Positions 7,210 through 14,191 of a DNA stretch of 14,242 nucleotides are shown piece by piece. Source of the DNA: an uncultured Shinella sp. (lineage in GTDB: Bacteria > Pseudomonadota > Alphaproteobacteria > Rhizobiales > Rhizobiaceae). Where the stretch lies: NCBI GenBank assembly GCA_946481465.1, contig CAMLOC010000023.1, forward strand, positions 1 to 14,242, in the 5' to 3' direction. A program made the position numbers and the translations under genes. The notes under the pieces are model-generated. The model did no database searches. It was given only the letters and a program-made list of their open reading frames with translations, and was not told where the DNA came from. Numbering within the stretch: the stretch's first letter is position 1; each line of letters opens with the position of its first letter.

Positions 7210-8169
7210 ATGACATACAACCGCAGCCTTGCCGCATGGGGCATGCTGGTCGCGTTTCTTTCGACCGGCGCCGCCGCCGATGCGAAACCGTGCCATCAGC
7301 GCGCCGCCCTCGACCAGGCCTATTGCGACGCCGACGGGGACCTCGTCGCGGACCTGCCGACAGACGGGTCGAAGCTGCGCGATCCCGACACGCTCGTCTG
7401 GGCCTTCGCCCCGATCGAGGATCCTGCCGTCTACGCGCAGCTGTTCCGCCCCTTCACGAAACACCTTGCGACCTGCCTCGGTCGCCAGATCGTCTATTAT
7501 CCGGTCCAGTCGGTCCCGGCGGAAATCGCGGCCATGCGCGCCGGTCGCCTGCATTTTGCAGGCTTTTCCACCGGCCCGACGGTCGAGGCCGTCAATACGG
7601 CCGGCGCCGTGCCCTTCGCCGCGAAAGGACAGGGCGGCAAGGTGCGGGGCTATCATCTCGTCGCCATAGTGCGGGCGGATTCGCCCTATCGAACGCTCGC
7701 CGACCTGAAGGGCAAGCGGGTCGCCCATGTCTCCGCCGCCTCGAATTCCGGCAACCTCGCGCCGCGGGCGCTCTTTCCCGCCGAAGGCCTCGTCCCGGAC
7801 ACGGACTACCGGCCGATCCTGTCCGGCGCGCATGACAGGTCGATCATGGGGGTGCTTTCCGGCGACTACGACATGGCGGCGGTCGCCTCCGACGTTCTCC
7901 AGCGCCTGATGGAACGCGGCGCGATCGACCCCACCGCCATTCGCGTCCTCTATGAAAGCCCTCTCTTTCCGACCGCGGCCTTCGCCCACGCCCACGATCT
8001 CGATCCGGTGCTCGCGGGTGAATTGAAGAGGTGCTTCTTCTCCTTCCGCTTCCCGCCGGACATGACGGCGGCCTTCAACGGCGACGAACAGTTCCTGCCC
8101 GTCCGCTACGACGAGGCCTGGCGAACGGTGCGCGCGGTAAACGACGCGGTCGGCGCCCTGCCGGACTGA
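7210..8169 (+). CDS. PhnD-like phosphate/phosphite/phosphonate-family periplasmic binding protein
   Basis: The 319-residue product starts with a signal peptide (hydrophobic stretch ending GAAADA|KP, cleavage near residue 25). The mature part follows the PhnD family pattern: LVWAFAPIEDPAVYAQLFRPFTKHL, ALK-free VYYPVQSVPAEIAAMRAGRLHFAGFSTGPTVEAVN, ADLKGKRVAHVSAASNSGN (the loop that binds the phosphonate group in PhnD relatives), and DYDMAAVASDVLQRL. Near the mature N terminus, Asp40-x-Asp42-Gly-Asp44-xxx-Asp48 looks like a calcium-binding loop, with Cys28 and Cys39 nearby. It is the first gene of the importer operon, 36 bp before the permease and divergent from the response regulator. It probably captures an anion containing phosphorus or a related ligand in the periplasm. 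The second binding-protein gene at the operon end leaves open which one serves the permease. Confidence 0.85.
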   Translation: MTYNRSLAAWGMLVAFLSTGAAADAKPCHQRAALDQAYCDADGDLVADLPTDGSKLRDPDTLVWAFAPIEDPAVYAQLFRPFTKHLATCLGRQIVYYPVQSVPAEIAAMRAGRLHFAGFSTGPTVEAVNTAGAVPFAAKGQGGKVRGYHLVAIVRADSPYRTLADLKGKRVAHVSAASNSGNLAPRALFPAEGLVPDTDYRPILSGAHDRSIMGVLSGDYDMAAVASDVLQRLMERGAIDPTAIRVLYESPLFPTAAFAHAHDLDPVLAGELKRCFFSFRFPPDMTAAFNGDEQFLPVRYDEAWRTVRAVNDAVGALPD

Positions 8170-8205
8170 AGCCCAAAGACACCGTCCAAAACCGGAAGTG
8201 ATCCC

Positions 8206-10044
8206 ATGACCCTGCAAACCACCTTGCCGGAGGAGCCTTTGCGTCCCCGGCCTGCCTGGAAGAGACTGTCCTATCTCGTCCGCGTCAACAGCGCCGACCC
8301 GACGCTGCTGCTCGCGCTCCTGCTGCTCGTCGTCTTCGGCTATCTCATCCTCGCTCCCGTCCTGCTCCTACTCGCCGACGCGGTGACGGTGCATTTCGCC
8401 GATCTTGCCCGCACCCGGCAGGATCTCGGGGACCTGACCCTCTACTACCTGAACCGCGTGCTCCTCTCGCCCATATCGCGGGATCTCTTCTGGTGGCCGC
8501 TCGCCCACACGGCCATCATCTCCGCGGCTGCGATCGTCATCGCCTTCCTCGTCGGCGGGCCCATCGGGTGGATGCTCAGCCGCACGGACCTCATCGGCAG
8601 GAAGTGGTTCTCCACCGCGCTGCTCCTGCCCTATATGCTGCCGTCCTGGACCTTCGCACTGGCCTGGCTGACCCTCTTCAAGAACCGCACGACCGGCGGC
8701 CAGCCGGGCTGGATGGAGACCTTCGGCTACACGCCGCCCGACTGGCTGTCCTACGGCGCCCTGCCGATCGCGCTCATCCTGGCGCTGCATTACGCGCCTT
8801 TCGTCATCCTGCTCTTCGGCAACGCGCTGAAGCAGTTCGACACGCAGCTGGAGGATTCGGCGCGCAGCCTCGGCGCCAGCCCTGTCGTCGTCGCGCGCCG
8901 GATCGTCCTCCCGCTGATGCTGCCCTCGCTGATCTCGGCCGCGACGCTCATCTTCGCCAAGTGCCTCGGCGATTTCGGCGTCGCCTATGTGCTCGGCGTG
9001 CCGGTCGGTTTCGACGTGCTCGCCACATCGCTGTTCCGCACGATATCGACCAGCCAGGCGGGCGCCTCGGCCGTGCTTGCCGGCATGATCGTGCTGCTCG
9101 GCACGCTCTCCATCGTGATCGACATGCGGCTTCTGACAGAGGCCAAACGCTTCGTGACCATCGGCTCGAAGGGCGCGATGGTCCGGCGGACGCCGCTGGG
9201 CAAATGGCAGGTTCCGGCGCTCGCCTGGGCCGTCGCGGTCTTCGTCGTCAGTGCGGGCATACCCCTCTTCGCGCTGGCCCTGACGACGGTGATGCGCGTG
9301 CCGGGCTCGTTCAGCCTCGACAACTTCACCCTCGACTACTGGATCGGCACCGATCTCGGGACCACCGCGCTCCACCAGGGAATCCTGCTCACCGGCGAAT
9401 TCTGGCTGGCGCTGTGGAACACCGTCTGGATGGTGGGGCTCGCGTCGATCGGCGCCGGGGTGCTCGGCCTGCTCGTCGGCTACAGCGTGGTCCGCTCGCC
9501 GGTGGGCTTCGTCTCCGTGGCACTGCGGCAGATCACCTTCCTGCCCTATCTCGTCCCCGGCATCGCCTTCGCCGCCGCCTATCTTTCGATGTTCGCCGTC
9601 GCCCGCCCGCCGCTGCCGGCGCTCTACGGCACGCCGGTCATCCTCGTCCTCGCCATTCTCGCGGACCAGATGCCCTTCGCCTCGCGGGCCGGCATCTCCT
9701 CGATGATGCAGCTCGGCCGGGAGCCGGAGGAAGCCGGCCAGATCGTCGGCGCCGGCTGGTTCCGCCGCATGCGCTCCATCGTCCTGCCGATCCAGCGCGG
9801 CGCACTCGTCTCGGCGATCCTGCTGCCGTTCATCTCCGGCATCAAGGGCCTCAGCCTGGTCGTCGTCCTCGCCGTTCCCGGCACGGACCTCCTGACCACC
9901 TACGCAATCCGCCTTGTCGACTACGGCTACAGCCAGGCTGCCAATGCCGTGGTCGTGATGCTCTGCGTCGTCGCCTTCACCGGCACGATGCTCGTCCAGA
10001 AGATCGGAAAGGCCAACCTCTCAGACGGTATGGGAAGCAAATAA
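8206..10044 (+). CDS. ABC transporter permease with two fused transmembrane domains (FbpB/AfuB/AEP type)
   Basis: The 612-residue product is a fusion of two BPD-type permease domains, with about 12 predicted membrane segments (first near 33-57). Each half has its ATPase-docking EAA loop: EDSARSLGASPVVVARRIVLP starting at Glu216, and the less canonical EPEEAGQIVGAGWFRRMRSIVLP near 506-528. A short cytoplasmic linker near residues 310-335 joins the halves. This layout is typical of ferric-iron permeases (FbpB, SfuB), AfuB hexose-phosphate permeases, and 2-aminoethylphosphonate permeases, so the family alone does not reveal the substrate. The ATG at 8206 has GGAAGTG upstream. The TAA stop overlaps the ATPase ATG as TAATG, which suggests coupled translation and 1:2 assembly with the ATPase. 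Confidence 0.92.
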   Translation: MTLQTTLPEEPLRPRPAWKRLSYLVRVNSADPTLLLALLLLVVFGYLILAPVLLLLADAVTVHFADLARTRQDLGDLTLYYLNRVLLSPISRDLFWWPLAHTAIISAAAIVIAFLVGGPIGWMLSRTDLIGRKWFSTALLLPYMLPSWTFALAWLTLFKNRTTGGQPGWMETFGYTPPDWLSYGALPIALILALHYAPFVILLFGNALKQFDTQLEDSARSLGASPVVVARRIVLPLMLPSLISAATLIFAKCLGDFGVAYVLGVPVGFDVLATSLFRTISTSQAGASAVLAGMIVLLGTLSIVIDMRLLTEAKRFVTIGSKGAMVRRTPLGKWQVPALAWAVAVFVVSAGIPLFALALTTVMRVPGSFSLDNFTLDYWIGTDLGTTALHQGILLTGEFWLALWNTVWMVGLASIGAGVLGLLVGYSVVRSPVGFVSVALRQITFLPYLVPGIAFAAAYLSMFAVARPPLPALYGTPVILVLAILADQMPFASRAGISSMMQLGREPEEAGQIVGAGWFRRMRSIVLPIQRGALVSAILLPFISGIKGLSLVVVLAVPGTDLLTTYAIRLVDYGYSQAANAVVVMLCVVAFTGTMLVQKIGKANLSDGMGSK

Positions 10045-11186
10045 TGTCCAGCATCACCTTGGAAAACATCCGCAAGAGCTATGGCCGCAGCGGCCCCGCC
10101 GCGATCGGCAATCTCAGCATGGAAATCGGCGCCTCGGAATTCCTCTGCCTGCTCGGCCCGTCCGGCTGCGGCAAGACGACGACACTGCGCATGATCGCCG
10201 GCCTCGAGCATCCGACCGACGGGCGCATCCTTGTCGACGGCAAGCCGATCGTCTCCGTCGCGGACGGTGTCTTCACCGCACCGGAGAAGCGCAATATGGG
10301 CCTCGTCTTCCAGAACTACGCGCTCTGGCCGCACATGACGATCCGCGACAACGTCGCCTTCGGATTGACCCTGCGCAAGACACCGGCAGCCGAACGCGAT
10401 GCCGTCGTCGAACGGGTCATGACGAAACTCGGCATCGCCCGCTATGCCGACCGCTATCCCGCACAGCTCTCCGGCGGCCAGCAGCAGCGCGTGGCGCTCG
10501 CCCGCATGCTGGCGCTGAACCCCTCGGTCATCCTGCTCGACGAGCCGCTCTCCAATCTCGACGCCAAGCTCAGGCTCGAAATGCGGGCGGAACTGAAACG
10601 CATCCATGCCGAGGCGGGCTCGACCATCGTCTTCGTCACCCACGACCAGTGGGAGGCGATGACGCTCGCCACCACCATCGCGGTGATGAGCGAGGGCGAG
10701 TTGCAGCAGGTCGGCACGCCCGACGACATATACGAGCGCCCCGCCAACCGCTTCGTCGCCGAATTCGTCGGCAGTCTTCCCATGAACATCATCGAGCGGG
10801 GACAGGGCGAGGCCGGACCGCTGCACGCCTGGCTTGACCGTCTGCTGGCGCATCTGCGCGTCGATCCCGCGCCCGTCGCATCCGCCGGCATCCGGCCGGA
10901 GGCAATCCGGCTAGGCGTCTTCGCCGACGAGGAGGCCGCCCGGCATGCGGCCGCGCAGGGAACCATCGTCGACATCGTCCCGACGGGCGGAAGCTGGATC
11001 GTCGAACTCGACGTTGAAGGCAGCCGCGTCTTCGCCATCGCAACCGAGAACCCGCGCATGGCCGCGGGCAACCGCATCCATTTCTGGGTCGAAAGGCAGC
11101 ACCTTCATCTTTTCGACCGGGAGAAGAAACGCATTCCCCCCGACGGGGATGCGCAATCAGAAGCAACGGAGGAATACCATGCTTAA
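10044..11186 (+). CDS. ABC transporter ATP-binding protein with C-terminal TOBE domain
   Basis: The 380-residue product has all nucleotide-binding motifs: Walker A GPSGCGKT at residues 38-45, a Q-loop in VFQNYALWPHM, the signature LSGGQ at 142-146, Walker B VILLDEP with Asp166/Glu167, the D-loop SNLD and the switch His200 in VTHDQ. From about residue 240 onward a C-terminal extension contains ASAGIRPEAIRLG and a beta-rich stretch, consistent with a TOBE domain as in PotA/FbpC/AfuC. The frame is open far upstream, but that part is a shadow of the permease; the ATG at 10044 overlaps the permease stop by one base. It energises uptake through the fused permease. Its last codons overlap the start of the next gene by 8 bases. 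Confidence 0.94.
   Translation: MSSITLENIRKSYGRSGPAAIGNLSMEIGASEFLCLLGPSGCGKTTTLRMIAGLEHPTDGRILVDGKPIVSVADGVFTAPEKRNMGLVFQNYALWPHMTIRDNVAFGLTLRKTPAAERDAVVERVMTKLGIARYADRYPAQLSGGQQQRVALARMLALNPSVILLDEPLSNLDAKLRLEMRAELKRIHAEAGSTIVFVTHDQWEAMTLATTIAVMSEGELQQVGTPDDIYERPANRFVAEFVGSLPMNIIERGQGEAGPLHAWLDRLLAHLRVDPAPVASAGIRPEAIRLGVFADEEAARHAAAQGTIVDIVPTGGSWIVELDVEGSRVFAIATENPRMAAGNRIHFWVERQHLHLFDREKKRIPPDGDAQSEATEEYHA
11168..11173 (+). promoter_or_regulatory. Ribosome binding site for the family-1 binding protein
   Basis: GGAGGA lies five bases before the ATG at 11179, inside the end of the ATPase gene. It fixes the start at 11179 even though the frame is open back to 10945. This very strong site is consistent with the excess of binding protein over membrane components usual for ABC importers. 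Confidence 0.7.
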
Positions 11187-12318
11187 GACATCGATCCATA
11201 TCGCCGCGGGCGTCAGCGTCCTGGCAATCGGCCTTGCCGGCGCCGCAGCGCAGGAGGCAAGCGAGATCGGCATCCCGGACAGCACCTACTCGCTGGAGGC
11301 ACTGATCGAGGCAGCCAGGAAGGAAGAGCCGATCACCGTCATCGACGCGACCGGCAAGATCGTCTCGATGGCCGAGAACTTCTCGAAGAAATACGGCCTG
11401 CAGGCGACGGGCGTGAAGATGAGCGGCCAGGACCAGGAACAGGTCATCGCCCGCGAAGCGGCCGCCGGCAACGTGCGCACCGACGTCTTCAACATGAGCA
11501 ACCTGCCGTCCGTGACGTCGCAGATCCTGCCGCAGGGCTTCGGCGTCTCCTGGCTCGCGCCGGACCTCAAGGACAAGATCCCGGCGCAATACCAGAGCCC
11601 GGCGATCACCAGCAACAACCCCTGGGTCTTCGCCTATAACACCGACGTTCATGGCGATACCTGCCCCGTCGACAATCTCTGGGCGCTGACGACCGAGGAA
11701 TGGAAGGGTCGCGTCGCCATTCCCGATCCCCTGCTGCGCAACGAAACCATGTTCTGGTTCAACCAGCTCGCGACCCACGAGGACGCCGCGATGCGCGAGG
11801 CCTACAAGGCGCAGTTCGGCGAGGAGCTGAAGACCGACGAAGCGAGCGCGACGGCCGAATGGGTCAAGCGCCTGGCCCAGAACAAGCCGAAGGTCACCAA
11901 GAGCGACACGGATGTCGGGCCGATCGTCGGCGCCAAGGAGGAAAAGCCGCCGATCGGCTTCCTCAGCGCGGCCATCTTCCGCGACGCGAAGAAGGACGGC
12001 TACGGCATGGGCATCTGCAAGGAGATGAAGCCCTGGATCGGCCAGCTCACCCCGCGCGTGGCGGTCATCGCCAGCGGCACTAAAAGCCCGAACACCGCCA
12101 AGCTCTTCGTCCGCTTCATGATGACGGAGGAAGGCATGGCGCCGCAGCTCGGCGACGGAAAGATCTCCACCAACACCGACGCCAAGATGCCCGAAAGCGA
12201 AGCATCGGGCGTGGCGAAGGTCATCGACCGGCTCTACGTCAACCACTCGGAAACGACGCAGGACGATTTTGCCAAGTTGCAGGACTGGCAGGACTTCTGG
12301 CTGGTGAACTCGCGCTGA
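11179..12318 (+). CDS. Extracellular solute-binding protein, family 1 (ferric/organophosphate type)
   Basis: The 379-residue product starts with a signal peptide (Lys3, hydrophobic core, GAAA|QEA, cleavage after Ala24). The mature part has the family-1 binding protein pattern: LEALIEAARKEEPITVIDATGK, YGLQATGVKMSGQDQEQVIAREAAAGNVRTDVF, WVFAYNTD, LTTEEWKGRVAIPDP, then a C-terminal GTKSPNTAKLFVRFMMTEEG that is common to FbpA-like and aminoethylphosphonate-binding proteins. It ends the importer operon and overlaps the ATPase by 8 bases, so it is the likely cognate binding protein of this permease. The ligand could be ferric iron, a sugar phosphate or a phosphonate; the paired tyrosines used by FbpA for iron are not clearly identifiable by eye. 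Three hairpins follow the stop. Confidence 0.9.
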   Translation: MLKTSIHIAAGVSVLAIGLAGAAAQEASEIGIPDSTYSLEALIEAARKEEPITVIDATGKIVSMAENFSKKYGLQATGVKMSGQDQEQVIAREAAAGNVRTDVFNMSNLPSVTSQILPQGFGVSWLAPDLKDKIPAQYQSPAITSNNPWVFAYNTDVHGDTCPVDNLWALTTEEWKGRVAIPDPLLRNETMFWFNQLATHEDAAMREAYKAQFGEELKTDEASATAEWVKRLAQNKPKVTKSDTDVGPIVGAKEEKPPIGFLSAAIFRDAKKDGYGMGICKEMKPWIGQLTPRVAVIASGTKSPNTAKLFVRFMMTEEGMAPQLGDGKISTNTDAKMPESEASGVAKVIDRLYVNHSETTQDDFAKLQDWQDFWLVNSR

Positions 12319-12327
12319 AGCATTCCG

Positions 12328-12350
12328 GCAAGGCTGTGCAGCGGCCTTGC
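12328..12350 (+). terminator. Hairpin 1 after the importer operon
   Basis: GCAAGGC (12328-12334) and GCCTTGC (12344-12350) form a perfect 7-bp stem with a 9-base loop, starting 10 bases after the stop of the last importer gene. No T-run follows, so it could be a terminator aided by Rho or an mRNA 3' end stabiliser. Confidence 0.4.
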
Positions 12351-12372
12351 ATCCGCAAGCGTGTGAAAAAAT

Positions 12373-12411
12373 GGAACGTTTTCGCGATTCGAAGAAGCGC
12401 GAAAACGCTCC
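12373..12411. repeat. Long imperfect hairpin (14-bp arms, CGTTTTCGCG core)
   Basis: The arms at 12373-12386 and 12398-12411 are complementary over 14 bp with a single mismatch (A against C on the plus transcript; a G-U pair on the minus transcript), including a perfect 10-bp CGTTTTCGCG/CGCGAAAACG core. The 11-base loop itself contains TTCGAA. It has the look of a rhizobial dispersed intergenic palindrome; a terminator role is also possible. Confidence 0.5.
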
Positions 12412-12420
12412 GGATATCGT

Positions 12421-12444
12421 GCCCCGCGCCAAGTCGCGCGGGGC
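12421..12444 (+). terminator. Hairpin 3, strong GC stem
   Basis: GCCCCGCGC (12421-12429) and GCGCGGGGC (12436-12444) form a perfect 9-bp, all-GC stem with loop CAAGTC. ATTGTGTC follows, so there is only a poor T-tract. This is the best terminator-like structure downstream of the importer operon. Confidence 0.5.
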
Positions 12445-12728
12445 ATTGTGTCAGTACCGTTGCGGGCGATGCCTCCAGCACCCGGCCGATCGCCCGAATA
12501 TCCATGGCTGTCAGCGCAGTCGTTCGCCGATCCCCGGTATCGACCTCCGGCACCGCCGCGTCAGACGGACAGATAGCCAGGTTACGCCTTTTGTATAGGC
12601 CGGAGATACGACGGTGCGATGGATTTCGGAGGGTGCTCGCCGCCTGCTGGGTCGCTGGAGCCATTCTTCAGGCAGAGCAACCTGAACCTTCGCATAGGAT
12701 GCCTCCGCCCGGCTTTCATTATAGATAA

Positions 12729-12744
12729 AGCGTCAAGAGACGCT
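12729..12744. promoter_or_regulatory. Small inverted repeat beside an AT-rich patch
   Basis: AGCGTC-AAGA-GACGCT is a perfect 6-bp inverted repeat directly after the AT-rich ATTATAGATAAA (about 12718-12729), which resembles a -10 element. No good -35 was found at normal spacing. It may mark an operator near the promoter of the oxidoreductase gene about 240 bp downstream; this is weak evidence. Confidence 0.2.
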
Positions 12745-12967
12745 GCCGATCGGTTGGGGAAAGAGAGGGCCGGGACAAGGACGCCATCCCCCCTCGGCAA
12801 CCCGATCCGATGCGTGCCTGGACGATCGACAGGCAACACCCGGCAACGCAGATCGCTACCGTTTTCCCGTCGCCCCGCGGTGCACCGCGCGAGCATGCTT
12901 GCGCGCGCGAAGGCCCGTGCCGACGGAAATCGCCACTTCGCTTCGCGGCTGTCTTCAACAAGGACTT

Positions 12968-12973
12968 AGGAGA
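12968..12973 (+). promoter_or_regulatory. Ribosome binding site deciding the oxidoreductase start
   Basis: AGGAGA lies six bases before the ATG at 12980. It supports this start over the open frame extending to 12899 and over the out-of-frame ATG at 12975. The protein then begins directly with the dinucleotide-binding strand. Confidence 0.65.
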
Positions 12974-12979
12974 AATGTC

Positions 12980-14191
12980 ATGTCCAGGAATATCGTGATC
13001 ATCGGTTCCGGCTTTGCGGGAACGATGGCGGCGCTGGGCGCCTCCCGGCTACGCCATGAAAAGGGTATCTCGCCGGACGAACTTGCGATCACCGTGGTGT
13101 CTCCCAGGCCGGAAATGGTCATTCGCCCGCGGCTTTATGAACGCAAGCCCGAACAGATGGTCGCGCCGTTGACCGAACTGTTCGCCGCCACCGACATCCG
13201 CTATCATCAGGGCAGTGTCGAGACGATCGACACTGCCGCATCGACGGTCACGATTGCCGGGGGAAATGGCACGACGGTCGCCCTGCCCTATGATCGGCTG
13301 GTTCTCGCGGCAGGCAGCGATGGCTTTGCTCCGCCGATCCAGGGTCTTGCCGAATTCGGCTTCGCCGCCACGCAGCTCCACGAGGCGGTGGCACTGGATC
13401 GTCACCTCCATGCCCTTGCGGACAAACCGGAATCGGCGGCACGCAACACGGTGGTCGTCGGCGGCGCCGGGTTCACCGGACTGGAGGTCGCCACCGAGCT
13501 GCCGGGGCGCCTGCGCGAGATATTGGGCGAGGATGCGGATATCCGCGTCATCATCGTCGATCGGTCTGAACATGTCGCGCCGGCGATGGGCACCGGTCCC
13601 CGCCCCTTCATCGAGGAGCGGCTGCGCGCGCTGGGCGTGGAAACCCGGTTGAATGTCGGCATCGCGGCACTCGACGAAAGCGGCGTGACGCTGAGCGACG
13701 GCGAACGGATCGAAACCCTGACGGTGATCTGGTCCGCCGGCATGCGCGCCTCGCCGCTGACCGCGCAACTGCCCGCCGAGCGCGACAAACTGGGCAGGGT
13801 CATCGTGGAACCCGATCTGCGCGTGCCCGGCGCAGGCCGTATCTTCGCGACCGGCGACACCGCCAAGGCGCAGAGCGACACGATGGGGAACTATGCGGCC
13901 ATGTCCTGTCAGCATGCCCGCCGCCTGGGTGCCTTTGCCGGACACAACGCCGCGGCGGACCTGCTTGGCGAGCCGACGCTTCCCTACGATCAGCCCGTCT
14001 ATGTGACCTGCCTCGACCTCGGCCCCGACAACGCGATTTTCACGCGCGGCTGGGACTCGAACGTGGAGATCACGGGTGCCGATGCCAAGGCGGTCAAGAA
14101 GGAGATCAACGAGGTCTGGATCTATCCCCCGACGGCCGAGCGCACGGCCGCCTACGAGAATGTGCTCTACGCACGCACCGTCGATTTCTAG
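12980..14191 (+). CDS. FAD/NAD(P)-dependent oxidoreductase, NDH-2-like
   Basis: The 403-residue product has two Rossmann-type nucleotide sites: NIVIIGSGFAGT (GxGxxG, Gly9-Gly14) for FAD, and TVVVGGAGFTGLEVATEL (around 157-173) for NAD(P)H. A third FAD-contact motif, GRIFATGDTA with Asp293, follows near the C terminus, with a QHARRLGAFAGHNAAADLLG helix after it. This is the pattern of FAD-containing type II NADH dehydrogenases and related disulfide-reductase-fold enzymes. True NDH-2 proteins attach to the membrane by a C-terminal amphipathic region; I see no obvious membrane segment here, so a soluble NADH:acceptor oxidoreductase is also possible. No redox-active CxxxxC pair is seen. It stands alone, 661 bp from the preceding gene, and its TAG stop lies within a dispersed repeat. 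Electron acceptor and physiological role are unknown. Confidence 0.88.
   Translation: MSRNIVIIGSGFAGTMAALGASRLRHEKGISPDELAITVVSPRPEMVIRPRLYERKPEQMVAPLTELFAATDIRYHQGSVETIDTAASTVTIAGGNGTTVALPYDRLVLAAGSDGFAPPIQGLAEFGFAATQLHEAVALDRHLHALADKPESAARNTVVVGGAGFTGLEVATELPGRLREILGEDADIRVIIVDRSEHVAPAMGTGPRPFIEERLRALGVETRLNVGIAALDESGVTLSDGERIETLTVIWSAGMRASPLTAQLPAERDKLGRVIVEPDLRVPGAGRIFATGDTAKAQSDTMGNYAAMSCQHARRLGAFAGHNAAADLLGEPTLPYDQPVYVTCLDLGPDNAIFTRGWDSNVEITGADAKAVKKEINEVWIYPPTAERTAAYENVLYARTVDF

Larger units (their letters stand above)
12319..12979. other. 661-bp region without a convincing gene
   Basis: Open frames of 60-140 codons occur on both strands but none has recognisable domains, and their composition is arginine- and proline-rich as in frame shadows of GC-rich DNA. 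The first 130 bp hold three hairpins. The AT-richer part near 12715-12745 and the sites upstream of 12980 may hold the promoter of the oxidoreductase gene. The middle could contain the remains of a decayed gene, but I recognise none. Confidence 0.5.

Noticed and set aside
10945..11178. In-frame upstream extension of the family-1 binding protein
   Set aside because: It would bury the signal peptide behind 78 arginine- and serine-rich residues and ignore the strong GGAGGA site before 11179; it is the shadow of the ATPase gene.
8206..12318. Naming the importer as fbpABC/afuABC (ferric iron) or as an aminoethylphosphonate system
   Set aside because: The fold family is shared by iron, sugar-phosphate and phosphonate importers; the sequence alone does not decide, so no gene symbols were given.
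12239..12664. Minus-strand 141-codon open frame in the spacer, including TAMDIRAIGRVLEASPAT
   Set aside because: The short segment looks protein-like, but the rest is alanine/serine/proline-rich, it overlaps the end of the binding-protein gene, and I cannot match it to any family.
12336..12728. Plus-strand 130-codon open frame in the spacer
   Set aside because: It runs through all three hairpins, has no ribosome site or recognised domain, and its composition is not coding-like.
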